From Saccoglossus kowalevskii (taxonomy: Eukaryota; Hemichordata; Enteropneusta; Harrimaniidae), in NCBI RefSeq assembly GCF_000003605.2, contig NW_003124897.1:711242-734596 (forward strand): DNA of 23,355 bases, in the 5' to 3' direction. The position numbers and the translations under genes were made by a program. Under the pieces are notes generated by a model. That model saw nothing but the letters and a program-made list of their open reading frames with translations, was not told where the DNA came from and did no database searches. This document shows positions 1 through 9,933 of this stretch, one piece after another. Position 1 is the first letter of the stretch; every line of letters starts with the position of its first letter.

Positions 1-121
1 TTAGGTGTGTCTGTGATCATTATACTGTATTTGTCCCATTAGTAGCACATTCAATTACATAAATGACAGAGGGGTGTCTGTTGTCATAATACTGTATTTG
101 TTCCATTAGTGGCACATTCAA
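1..121. repeat. Two-copy 67-bp tandem repeat at window edge
   Basis: Two diverged copies lie head to tail. The shared block ACTGTATTTG starts at 24 and again at 91, which gives a 67-bp period, and both copies continue into a CATTAGTRGCACATTCAA segment. The first copy starts at or before the window edge, so more copies may lie upstream. There is no coding signal. Confidence 0.7.
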
Positions 122-355
122 CTAATAAGATAAGAGTATACAACTTTCATAACCACATACTGCGATATCTGCGATGAGGTCAAACAAAAACATGATTTAA
201 TGATGCAATTTACAATTTCTGCATTATGTATGCTCCTATTGGAGATATACATTGTACTTCTAATAGAGCAAATACAGTATACTGGGTGCAGGTAATAATA
301 AGACATTTTTGCAGGATATCTTTGAATTCGGAATCAATATACCCTGGGGATAACA

Positions 356-567
356 TACTGTGGAATACTTTATTTTCGCTGGAATTTATTTTCGCTGAAA
401 AGGCTTTTTGGGCGTTTTGCTTGGAATTTATTTTCACTGATTTTTAATGAGATTAATGTAAAATATAGGAAAAAATGTATATTCACCGGATTTTATTTTC
501 ACGGAATCATTCCTTCAGCGAAAATAGCGAAAATAAATTCCAAGCGAAAATAAAGTATTCTACAGTA
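356..567 (+). mobile_element. Fold-back MITE, copy A (TA target duplication)
   Basis: A palindromic element of about 208 bp is flanked by TA on both sides (356-357 and 566-567). The left end begins CTGTGGAATACTTTATTTTC and the right end is its near-exact reverse complement, ending GTATTCTACAG. The arms contain inner repeats of GGAATTTATTTTCGCTG, so each arm is itself repetitive. The centre carries an asymmetric block (GGCTTTTTGGGCGTTTTG) that fixes the orientation. The short length, lack of coding capacity, long inverted ends and TA flanks fit a non-autonomous Tc1/mariner-type element. The superfamily is inferred from the TA flanks only. Four more copies occur in this window. Confidence 0.9.
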
Positions 568-915
568 TCATAAAATCTAGCGAAGTCCAAGATCCATCTA
601 TTGAGGACATGTCTGTCATTCGAAAAGTGTACTCATGGCATCCATAAATATTATCTACAGCCTACTGTGTAATTATGATGATTTAAACATTGGAAGAAAT
701 GCATAAATCAATAGTTTTCTGGCCTCATTTCATTTCAGGGATTTCATTTAACCTAGAAATAAGTTATGCACCAGAGCTATTGACAGTCTACCACAAATCA
801 TCTTATCTATTTATTGCAAAATAATGGGTCCTGTATCCAAAATTTCATCAGAATCACTTTTTTAGAGGCAAAACTGTACAATTAGAAAAATTATATCAGT
901 AAATTTGTTCTGCTG
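568..915. other. AT-rich spacer, nothing recognised
   Basis: This is non-coding AT-rich sequence between MITE copy A and the AT-rich array. I see no open frame with codon-like bias, no RNA gene and no clear repeat. Confidence 0.5.
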
Positions 916-1887
916 ATATATATATATATGTAATATATATGTAAATATGTAAATGATCTAATGAATAAATAAATGACATACTGAGTATGTAAATGCCATG
1001 ATCTAATGGAACAATGATTATGTAAATGATTTAATGAATATGTAAATGACCTAATGAATACGTGAATAATCTAATGAATAAATAAATAAATGACATACTG
1101 AGTATGTAAATGCCTTGATCTAATGGAACAATGATTATGTAAATGATTTAATGATTATGTAAACGATTTAAAGAATATGTAAATGACCTAATGAATACGT
1201 GAATAATCTAATGAATAAATAAATAAATGACATACTTGAGTATGTAAATGCCATAATGATTATCTAAACGAATGATGAATATGTAAATTGTTTAATGAAT
1301 ATGTAAATGATCTAATGAATACATAAATGACATACCGAGTATGTAAATGTCATGATTATATAATGGACGATGAATATGTAACTGACCTAATGAATATGTA
1401 AATGATTCAATGAATATGTAAATGACTCAATGGAAATGTGAATAATCCAATGAATAAATAAATGACATACTGAGTGTGTAAATGCCATAATGATTATCTA
1501 ATGGAATGATGAATAAGTAAGTTGTCTAATGAATATAAAACTGATGACCTAATGAATATGTCAATGATTTAATGAATACGTAAATGACCAAATGAATATG
1601 TGAATAATCTAATGAATAAATAAATGACATACTGAGTGTGTAAATGCCATAATGATTATCTAATGGAATGATGAATATGTAAATTGCTTAATGAATATGT
1701 AACTGATTTAATAAATAAGTAAATGACCTAATGAATATATGAATAATCTAATGAACAAATAAATGACATACTGAGTGTGTAAATGCCATAAAGATTATCT
1801 AATGGAATGATGAATATGTAAATGGTTAATGAATATATAACTGATTTAATGAATATGTAAATGACCTAATATTAATATGTCAATGCA
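916..1887. repeat. AT-rich minisatellite with higher-order periodicity
   Basis: The region is built from a degenerate unit of about 17-18 bp related to AATGAATATGTAAATGAC. Superimposed on it is a longer unit marked by TGACATACTGAGTRTGTAAA. That marker starts near 974, 1091, 1228, 1328, 1463, 1625 and 1764, so the larger units measure about 117, 137, 100, 135, 162 and 139 bp. The differences are mostly near one basic unit, which suggests that the large units grew and shrank by losing or gaining short units. It begins after a short TA dinucleotide run (about 916-929). It has no coding potential. Confidence 0.9.
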
Positions 1888-2354
1888 TAATAATTTTTTT
1901 CTGTTTAATACACAACACTGATTTTTTTTAGATTAGTATTGGTGAAACTGTTCAACACTGTGATCAAAGCTAAATGATCAAAATGAAAAATCAAATATAG
2001 ACAGCAAAGTGGTCTTCCATGTCGGTCCTCAAAGAACTAAACAAATTTCATGCGTCATCAACAATAACCACTGGTACTCCACTCAAGTACTGGCGGCTAC
2101 ACTAGAACCAAGTTCTTGAATGTCTATTTCAAGAAGAGCCTCAAGGTCCAATTACCATTAAGCATATTTTTTCAATTAGTAAGTGCAAGTTCAATGCACA
2201 TAACGGAAACCATTTCTAAAATTCTTTGTCCGTTACCAAAAGGAGAAGCACGTACAGCTAGGACCTTAGCAAGTTAGACTAATCTAGTTTTAATTCAGAA
2301 ATAAAATTTCAGAAGAAACAATTCTATCATTTGAAAATCTTTTAAATGTGTGAA
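1888..2354. other. Unassigned stretch
   Basis: No confident feature. An open stretch on + between about 1975 and 2120 contains mixed-composition codons (for example HWYSTQVLAATLEPSS before a TGA) but has no convincing splice sites, so it is not called as an exon. Confidence 0.4.
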
Positions 2355-2495
2355 TACTGTAAAATGTTTTATTTTAGCTGGAATTAATTTTTGCTGAAAA
2401 AACTTCTGGGGTGTTTTGTATAGATTTTATTTTCACTAAATTCCTTCAGCAAAAAAAGCGAAAATTAACTACAAGCAAAAAGTATTTTACAGTTA
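2355..2495 (+). mobile_element. Fold-back MITE, copy B (worn, internally deleted)
   Basis: The ends are TACTGTAAAATGTTTTATTTT and its rough reverse complement ending AGTATTTTACAG. Inner GGAATTAATTTTTGCTGAAAA and CCTTCAGC blocks match copies A, D and E. At about 140 bp it lacks the central GATTTTTGATGAG to GGATTTTATTTTC segment that the longer copies keep. Most of its TTCGCT sites read TTAGCT or TTTGCT, consistent with age and loss of methylated CpG. The right TA flank is imperfect (TTA). Confidence 0.8.
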
Positions 2496-4720
2496 GTACA
2501 TTACTATTAGTGCTATATTTAATAGATTTTAAAATGTTAAACCATTATTCAATTTAACAGAGCAATAGTCATCAATTTCTAACTTTTGAATTCCAAAATC
2601 CACTCAAAATTCAAATTATGTCCAATGGGTCCATAATTAATGATAATAATAGAAAAACACATAAAACTGGCAAAATATTGGACTGAAATACGGAATTCAA
2701 ATATTTATTCATCTCAAAAGCATTGTCCAATCGTATAGGCAAATGTTGGTCACATGACCAGATCAAGGTTGCATGTCGTATGTATTACTCAAATGTATAT
2801 ATTAGAAATTTGCAATGTACATAGGATAAAATGCAATTCAAATAGTACAACTAAAATACGAGATTGGTTAAGAGCTTTGACACTACTTCAGAAATACAAA
2901 CACTAATAGGACTAGACGTATATAGAACGGCACTTGTGCTTATACTGTAGGTTCGTTTTTTCAACTGCAGATTTAGAAGCACAACTTTATTCTCACACTG
3001 GATCACTTTGTTGCATTGACACATCAAATATACTCTTGCCAAGTCAGACAAAAACCAGTCTTTCGAACATTCTAAACAATTCTGCTTTAATAAGACCATT
3101 CACATGTCTCGGCAGTTTCTGAGAGCATGGGAACATGTCTGTATGGCTTGAATCATATTTAACATTCTAGAAATAACTAGAGTTGTATATATCAATTTGT
3201 GTGGAACTACAATTCACCCTTTGACTGTCAAGATATTTTTTTTCGTCCAAAATTCAGCGCAAATATTTTCACACTTTGCAAAATTGTTATCATCATTCGG
3301 ACCACACAGAAGTGTCAGATATCACTTTTAAAGTTCGATCAAATGATTTGTCAATTGAAGGGAGCAGAAAGTACGAAATAAAAAAATGCTAAAACTTGAC
3401 AATGGTGCTCAAACTTGAGCAGCAGGTAATAATTCTAATAATTCTAATAACATAGTAAAACTATCAAAAAATTTGCCCTAAATTATATCAACCTCAAATA
3501 ACCGTAACAACAAGTACGACTTGTGAGATCATAAAACCATCATTATTTAAACGCCAATTCTGACTACTGGTATATACAAGAGCATGCTGGGTAATCCTCT
3601 CAATGCATATTCGCTTGTTATCTGGTGAGAAGTGGTAGCTTCAAAGACTATTTTCCCAGCTTTTGTTACAATCTATGAATGATGTAGGTACTAAAATTTT
3701 GACTAAAAATGTGTTTTAATAGTCAAAAATTCAAGCTTATTCTTCTACAAGTGAAGTCAGCTGTCATTCTAGATTAACATATCATCGACTGACGCCATTT
3801 TTTTCATTCATTTTGATCATCCATGGAGGCTAACACCAGGCAATGCGTTAAGTCCTCTCACTAGGACGTGTACCTTTCACTGTTGCTACCTTCAAATGTA
3901 ACATGAATCTTTGCACGCAATTTCCTCACTCTTACGAAGTGTAAAATAGAAATTAGAATGAATGTTCACGAATGTTAGCGGGGGCTAACGGAAATTTGTT
4001 AATTAGAATTTAATCCAATTACTCAAATCACGCTGAAACAATAAACACCTACATTGATACGTATCTGATGTTTGATCTAGCATCAAGTGAGTGGGCAGAT
4101 ATACGCTCAACTCATGAAATACAAGAATGCAATATGACGTCCAAAAACCATTTCCAACATCAATCACTGACACCACATAAAAATTAAATTTATTCTCTAA
4201 ATATGCATTTCTAAAACTAATCATCAGTACCAAACACCGGATGCCTGAATTTTATTTCAAGATACAAAACCTTTCTTGTTGTAATTTTTATGACGTAAGA
4301 ACCATTAATTAGTATAATTAAATCACTTCTAGATTTTACACTTGATCATATTACTGAGCACGTATGACCCACCACACGTATTTTCCTGTTACACCATAAT
4401 CCCAATATTAAATAATGTGTCAAGAGACAGCTCCCAACACAGAATGTCATCTTTTTCTCTCCTTATGTTTTCTTGTACATTCAAATACAAGTAGTGCATT
4501 TTGCTACAAAAAACATGTTTAATGTTTAGGACTACATAACAGGGCTGTGTGAACATCTTCCTATTCTAATAGCAATTTAACACCATATATCCCAGTGTCA
4601 ACTCAGCCTGGTAAAGACAAGTTCCTGTGGACTTAGGTTTTGAAAGGTTTCTCAAAGTCGCAACCATTAGTACTCTAAATGACGATAGGATGGGGCATTG
4701 CTTGGGTATACCATTCCTGT
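2496..4720. other. Long non-coding stretch, no gene recognised
   Basis: AT-rich sequence of about 2.2 kb. Open frames at 2851-3099 (-), 2934-3122 (+), 3199-3381 (+) and 4003-4233 (-) have low-complexity or unbiased codon content and no supporting splice or start context, so they are treated as chance. No RNA gene or mobile element is seen. Confidence 0.5.
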
Positions 4721-5700
4721 CTAAATCACTGTGAATTCCTATCTAAATCACTGTGAATCCCAGTCTAAATCACTGTGAATCCCCGTCTAAATCACGGTGA
4801 ATCCCCGTCTAGATCATGGTGAATCCCTGTCTAAATCACTGTTAATCCCTGTCTAAATCACTGTGAATCCCCGTCTAAATCATGGTAAATCCCCGTCTAA
4901 ATCACTGTTAATCCCTGTCTAAATCACTGTTAATCCCTCTCTAAATCACTGTGAATTCCTGTCTAAATCACTGTTAATCCCAGTCTAAATCACTGTTAAT
5001 CCCAGTCTAAATCACCGTGAATCCCAGTCTAAATCACTGTGAATCCCCTTCTAAATCAATGTGAATTCCCATCTAAATCACTGTGAATTGCCATCTAAAT
5101 CACTGTTAATCCCTGTCTAAATCACTGTTAATCCCTGTCTAAATCAATAGTTGCGTTCACGCACAGCTCCTTAGCACGGGCTAAGAGGTCAAATTCCTTA
5201 GCCCGTGCTTAGAAAACGTGCGTGAACGCCTAGCACGGGCTAAGGAATGCTAAGTACGGGTTAAATCTGATCCGAATTTAAGACGCGGTCTAGACCTTTG
5301 GGTGTGAAAATTGTCCCATGTTCGTATAACGACAATATTCCACCAGTCATTACTCCGCGCCCGGCTCTGCGCTCGCTTCCACACTAATCGGGTCACTGTA
5401 GTAGAGCGTACAGCAGCTCCAATCGTAGACAAAATAAATTTTGTTCGCGAAACATGCCAGCAGCAGAAATAGAACCTCGCGCGTGTCATCCATTTTTCGT
5501 TCGTAAATAGCGGCTTACCAAAGGTCACTGACTAATGGCACCCCTTAGCCCGTACTAACGACTGGCCCTCCCTGTGCGTGGACGCAATTGGTCTAGCCGA
5601 AATGCAAATATGCTAGATAAGCCTATATCAGCTTAAATCTTAGCCCGTACTTCGTGTAACGTGAACACAACTATTGTGAATCTTCATTTAAAGTGTGAAA
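4721..5700. repeat. 22-bp minisatellite, interrupted by a transposon
   Basis: About 20 units with a regular 22-bp period start at 4721, 4743, 4765, 4787 and so on to 5139. The conserved part is CTAAATCACTGTGAAT followed by a variable CCCYGT-type spacer. Variants such as TGTTAAT and CATGGT are shared by neighbouring units, as expected from unequal exchange. After the insertion at about 5147-5674 a unit remnant continues with TGTGAATCTTC and a decayed TTTAAAGTGTGAA (to about 5700), so the array once extended across the insertion point. Confidence 0.92.
5147..5674. mobile_element. Hairpin-rich DNA transposon, likely PIF/Harbinger-like
   Basis: A CpG-rich insert of about 520 bp sits inside the 22-bp array. 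Its ends, AGTTGCGTTCACG and CGTGAACACAACT, are inverted repeats that extend inward to the CACGGGCTAAG-type block, and AT flanks both sides. Because the ends are palindromic, TA could also be the duplicated site. Terminal-type sequence recurs inside: 5153-5164 pairs perfectly with 5218-5229, and 5572-5587 is another inverted copy. CTTAGCCCGTRC or its complement appears at least five times. On the - strand, 5250-5528 is open. Another - frame in the same region starts MDDTREVLFLLLA, which loosely resembles Harbinger transposase N-termini, but it stops early. A two-base AT target would fit the ISL2EU branch. The mobile-element call is firm, the family call is weak. Confidence 0.75.
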
Positions 5701-6463
5701 GAGCTATAAAACATTTCACAATTATAGCAATACACATGAAAAGACAATTTTATATGCCTTGCTCTCATTGAGTGCTACAGGTTCTTGTATGTAAATGAAG
5801 TAAAAATGCAAAGCACATTAACATCTTACCTGATATCCAAACAGTCAAGAAAACAGCACATAGAAATGAACAAAAAAGAAGAAAAAAACAATAAGTTTTT
5901 TTAATCAAATGAAAGTAATTTATGTAATGGACTTTCATCATGTGGCAACCATTGCGTCCCAAGCCTCGTTTTTGCACTAGTGGAATGCATTGGCAGCGAA
6001 TCGTGCGTATTGTATTGTTGACAGGAAACAAGACTTTGAACACAAATTAGTCAGCAATGGCCACCCACTGCATGATAAAAGTGAATTACTGTGACAAAAT
6101 ATGATATAGCAGGTTAAAGGTCAAATCGGCAAGGGTAATTGGAGTAACCGAATTGTAAAAACTCTTTTATTCTCGCTCTATTATACATCATACAAAGGAC
6201 ATTGTAATCACTTCCGATATTACACAATACAAATAACACACATACACTAAACTCAAGTACCGGTAATGCTCTCTGCACTGCAAGCATAAACACTGTAACA
6301 GTCACTCTCAGTCTTTTAATAAGAACAATTTTATTACACGACTATAACATCAGAAAATACAGTATGGTGATTTAAACTCATCAGCACAAAAAAGTATGAG
6401 ATTTGTTTAATGGTACATATTGCACGCATAGTGTAAACACCGGTCAAAAAGATCACTTGTAAA
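5701..6463. other. Unassigned stretch with a small CpG-containing patch
   Basis: Mostly AT-rich. A patch at about 5945-6015 has several CpG and is open in more than one frame on both strands. On the - strand, 5765-6043 is open and contains a hydrophobic run (FCSFLCAVFLTVWIS) just before a good donor-like CAG/GTAAGA (junction at about 5829/5828, plus-strand TCTTACCTG). This could be a short first exon with a signal peptide, but the hydrophobic run is encoded by a pyrimidine-rich tract and may instead be an acceptor tract. It is not called as a gene. Confidence 0.3.
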
Positions 6464-6506
6464 ACTAGTTGATACTAGTTGATACTAGTTGATACTAGTT
6501 GATACT
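6464..6506. repeat. 10-bp microsatellite, 4.3 units
   Basis: Four perfect tandem copies of ACTAGTTGAT start at 6464, 6474, 6484 and 6494, followed by a partial unit ACT. The absence of changes suggests a young or length-variable locus. Confidence 0.95.
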
Positions 6507-6682
6507 CCGAAACATAAGAAATCTATAGAGTTTAATTTTGATAATAATAATTGTTTATTTCCTGGGAAGACAGAAACTGTGTTACTATTTTAAGTTTAGC
6601 GACTATAAAGACTCATTTTTATCAATTTTTATTTTCTAGGAGAAAGCCACCAATCTTAGGAATTGATGTGGAATTGTAAATA

Positions 6683-6878
6683 TACTGTAGAATACTTTAT
6701 TTTTGCTTGGAATTTATTTTCGCTATTTTTGCTGAAGGGATGATTCCGTGAAAATAAAATCCAGCGAATATACTTTTTTTCCTATATTTCACATTAAACT
6801 TATCAAAAATCAGTGAAAATAAATTCCATACAAAACGCCCAAAAAGCCTTTTCAGCGAAAATAAAGTATTCCACAGTA
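6683..6878 (-). mobile_element. Fold-back MITE, copy C (reverse orientation)
   Basis: Same family as copy A, with TA at 6683-6684 and 6877-6878. The left end is CTGTAGAATACTTTATTTTT and the right end is GTATTCCACAG. The asymmetric block reads CAAAACGCCCAAAAAGCC, the reverse complement of that in copies A, D and E, so this copy lies in the opposite orientation. The copy is close to full length, with most inner TTCGCT motifs intact or changed only to TTTGCT. Confidence 0.9.
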
Positions 6879-6896
6879 TACGACTTAGTATTCTCC

Positions 6897-6955
6897 AGAA
6901 TACTGTAAATGCATTAATTATTCACTGGATTTTAAATTGCTATTTTTGCTGATAA
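6897..6955. mobile_element. Possible half-element related to the MITE family
   Basis: Nineteen bases after copy C, the sequence reads GAATACTGTAAATGCATTAA, followed by TTCACTGGATTTTA and GCTATTTTTGCTGA. These inner motifs resemble the arms of the fold-back MITEs, but no opposite end is visible. It may be a truncated relative or a second family with similar arms. Confidence 0.4.
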
Positions 6956-7427
6956 ATCCTAACGAATTAAATCAACAAGAACATGTAATATTACAATACT
7001 AATCTTTATCCATGAATTTAAAACCTAGGGAATATGATAAAAATATTGAAATTAAATTTTTTTTAAATATAAAATTATTTATGATAGTAATAATGAAGTC
7101 CTTCCATGTATTAGCACTGCATTATGGGAGATTCCCTCGCAAATTATTACATCTGCTCAGTTCCAATGCGTGAAAGATAAGATTAAAATTTTGCGGCATA
7201 ACTTTTTATCGCTACAAGCAACACTCGAGATAACGAATAAGAGCTAGAATAAGGAACAATTAAAAACCAATAAACTATACATGTAATTGGTTAAGATACC
7301 CAATATATCCTACAGTCTAAAAATAGTTAAATGAATCGTGTTAGAATAGTGTCAACTCGTCCCATATTTAGATAAAAACACGATATCATGGGATCGAAGC
7401 AAGCTGAGAAGATAACCTGAAGCTTAC

Positions 7428-7504
7428 TTGAATACACAGATGTTTGGAATGGTAGACGGCACTCGCATACACTGGTAAATAATGTCGTCCATTCTTGACG
7501 TCAT
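7428..7504 (-). CDS. Candidate exon (first or internal), unidentified
   Basis: On the - strand an ATG at 7504-7502 opens a frame containing MDDIIYQCMRVPSTIP. It runs without stop to a donor-like TTCAA/GTAAGC (7428/7427). The span is richer in CpG than its surroundings. An alternative reading uses a possible acceptor TCAAG just inside, which gives a different open frame (NGRHYLPVYASAVYHSK) with phase 0 at both ends. The fact that two frames work is itself a warning that neither may be real. No family is recognised. Cis-regulatory or chance sequence is an equal possibility. Confidence 0.18.
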
Positions 7505-7898
7505 CGCCAGAAATATGAAAACATACAAGAAAATGTAGTTTACAGCAACCAGATTTGTTTATTTTGTTTCGCTTGGCTGATTGATGCTAAAATTAGCAAT
7601 GTTTTGGTGGAAAAAACGGAAATCTTTGAATATTTTTACCATGAGTATGCATGATACTTCACATTTTTTAGGTCATACAAATGTACCTTCCTAGCCTAAA
7701 TAAAACTAAAATGACAGTTTATTCAAAATGTGATACCATAACATTGTGGAATTGGAGAGAATACCCAATTAGAAAGTTTTGTTTTTTTACGGGAAACACT
7801 TTGTAATTGTTTTTTTTTTAAAGATTCATTCTTTTCTAGCTTGAATTTTCAAACAGGCCAAAGAGAGTAATTTTTGTATTTAATTGTTCCTCTTGCAG

Positions 7899-7984
7899 GT
7901 GGCCGTGCCGTACACACAAATGGTTTGATGAGACGGAGGAGAGTTCACATCAACGAGATTCTTGCAGCGTTTGATATTATTTAA
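7899..7984 (+). CDS. Candidate terminal exon, unidentified
   Basis: A good acceptor tract, TTGTTCCTCTTGCAG, ends at 7898. The following sequence has a local cluster of CpG and is open for 27 codons from 7901 (including MRRRRVHINEILAAF) to a TAA at 7982-7984. A second frame is also open for about 24 codons, so the frame is uncertain. No upstream partner exon is seen on + and no homologue is recognised. It could equally be a non-coding exon or chance. Confidence 0.17.
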
Positions 7985-8082
7985 AAAACACACCGACCAT
8001 ACCACAAACCAGTTGCCACAGTGCTGAAGTTATTTTTAGGTACATAATTTTATAAAGTTATGGTATTAGTTTCGCTTCCCAG

Positions 8083-8173
8083 CTGGGATATTCTGGATGA
8101 TATTTCACGTCTGACATCATCAAAACTTGGGTTCAAGATGGGCAATGCTGATAAGGTTCTGGATAAGATATGA
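8083..8173 (+). CDS. Candidate terminal exon, unidentified
   Basis: An acceptor-like TTTCGCTTCCCAG ends at 8082. The frame from 8084 begins WDILDDISRLTSSKLG and stays open to a TGA at 8171-8173, with a strong purine-first, pyrimidine-third codon bias (many GAT, ATT, AAT, GCT). An in-frame ATG at 8060 would allow a 37-codon small ORF instead. A polyadenylation-like AATAAA lies at 8420-8425, although this motif is common in AT-rich DNA. It is close to the candidate at 7899-7984, and the two could be alternative ends or both chance. The protein family is not recognised. Confidence 0.2.
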
Positions 8174-8613
8174 AACTAGAGCCTATATATCTTGTGTTCT
8201 TTTTACATAGCAGCAAATTGCATGTAACTTTACACTGCTTATTGCTCGATAAAATATTCAGATTACAACACGAACCTGATCAAACCATCAATAACCTATC
8301 ACTGTGGTCCTTTCACCAGATAATTATCACATCACAGTTTTATTCAAAGCTACTGTATCGTCAATTATGAATTCATTGCTGAAATGAAATTTCAATTATT
8401 TCATATTTTAGCAAATTTAAATAAAGATACCACACAAATGTAAAACTGCCTTTTCATTGTTTTTGTTTTTTAATATCTGTAATTTCATGGATTAAAAAAT
8501 ATTGAAAAAAAAATTGACAGACAACGATCCCAGGTAACTTACAAGAAATACATTGTACAGGTGAAAGTTTCTATTGTAACTAGTATGAACATAAACTCAA
8601 AGTTGTTAAAAAA

Positions 8614-8900
8614 CTGCTCAGAAGTTTCTAAAAGTGTGCTTACACAGGCTGAAATAAGATAATTAATATGCAAATTAGCTACTCAATATGCACAGACATG
8701 ACTGTAAAACTAGTCATGTCTGCACATTACCCTCAGGAACATTTATACCATATTTGATCAAAATCTTCTGAGAAGTTTTGAGATTTTGCTTACATAGCCT
8801 GAAATGAGATATGCAAATTATCTACTTAATATGCACATACATGGCCTAATCATGTCTGCACATCACCCCCAAAATAATTGAGTACGGAATTTGATCAAAA
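8614..8900. repeat. Two-copy tandem repeat of about 140-150 bp with an internal hairpin
   Basis: Two diverged copies, about 8614-8763 and 8764-8900, share GCTTACAYAGSCTGAAAT, ATATGCAAATTA, TAATATGCACA and TTTGATCAAAAT. The last block ends near 8762 and again at 8900, and its TGATCA core recurs 137 bp apart. In the first copy AGACATGACT (8694-8703) pairs perfectly with AGTCATGTCT (8712-8721) around an 8-nt loop. In the second copy the left arm of this hairpin is changed and shortened. Confidence 0.8.
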
Positions 8901-8994
8901 TATGCTTCAGTTCTTTTGAAGCACCGACAGACAATAGAATACACATACACAGCAAACTCATTATCTACCTAGTGTGTTTTGCACACAGGGAAAC

Positions 8995-9197
8995 TACTGT
9001 GGAATACTTTATTTTTGCTGGAATTAATTTTCACTGAAAAGGATTTTTGGGCGTTTTGTGTGGAATTTATTTTCACTAATTTTTGATGAGTTTAATGTGA
9101 AGTATAGGAAAAAAAGTATATTCGCTGGATTTTATTTTCACGGAAACATCCCTTCAGCGAAAATAAATTCCAAGCGAAAATAAAGTATTCTACAGTA
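8995..9197 (+). mobile_element. Fold-back MITE, copy D
   Basis: TA flanks at 8995-8996 and 9196-9197 surround ends CTGTGGAATACTTTATTTTT and GTATTCTACAG. The central GGATTTTTGGGCGTTTTGTG block puts it in the same orientation as copy A. Its right arm has one fewer inner GCGAAAAT repeat than copies A and E, which accounts for most of the length difference. Confidence 0.9.
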
Positions 9198-9906
9198 ATA
9201 AAAGAAGGGTAATGTTGGGTTAGCAAACTTGACTTACAGAACCACAGATACATGTATGACAAAAGTTGACATTGGCAATCAAAGGGTCTGAAAAGTATAA
9301 CACTACAAGTGATTGTCAAAGACACAATCTTGATAATGTTTTTCTTGGCCTTGAACTTCTACTGGACACCCAGGATAATTAATTATAACACACAGAGTGC
9401 ATGTATCATGCTAATTTGAATGAAAGTGACCAGGGAATTGAAATCATTTTTTGAATAGTCATTTTAAAAGTCAATTTCATTACATTTCATTAAATCTCAT
9501 TTAGGTTATAGTGGATCATACAACATTTTTTGACCAATAGATGAAGATCTTTCATTGTATAGAACAAATACTGTACATGCAATTTATTTTTACCAATAAA
9601 TGCCAATTTCTCATTTAATAGACTAAATTATGTATATGTCTTATAGCTTCATGTTATTTTCACTAATTTATTCAAGATCCATAATTCTATACTTCTGATT
9701 TTTGGATTAAAATGGAGTAATTATTAATATCAACCAACTTAGTTCTTGTGTTACATTATTTCAACTTTTTATTACATACATTATTAGTCATCAAGTTCTT
9801 TATTTTCCACATTACAGTATTCATCTATTTTTCATTATGAAACAATACACACCTTATTAACCCACAAGGTCCTTAATTTTACACTACAAATGAAAATGCA
9901 TTTGTC

Positions 9907-9933
9907 CATAGACCCTCCAGTAGAGGGTCTATG
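9907..9933. repeat. Perfect 11-bp inverted repeat with 5-nt loop
   Basis: CATAGACCCTC (9907-9917) and GAGGGTCTATG (9923-9933) are exact reverse complements around the loop CAGTA. It is conspicuously GC-richer than the sequence around it. It may be the core or remnant of a small fold-back element; the flanks show no longer inverted repeat. Confidence 0.85.

Noticed and set aside
3199-3381. 60-codon + strand open frame
   Set aside because: Codon content is unbiased, there is no supporting splice site or start context, and this length is expected by chance.
4721-5146. Possible CRISPR array
   Set aside because: Units are directly adjacent and variable with no unique spacers, and the surrounding DNA is eukaryotic in character.
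5765-6043. 92-codon - strand open frame with a hydrophobic segment before a strong donor
   Set aside because: The hydrophobic run is encoded by a pyrimidine-rich tract, all neighbouring frames are also open, and no compatible downstream exon was found.
7496-7503. Perfect CRE palindrome TGACGTCA
   Set aside because: A single 8-bp match is near chance expectation for this length, and it overlaps the candidate exon start. No other promoter feature is tied to it.
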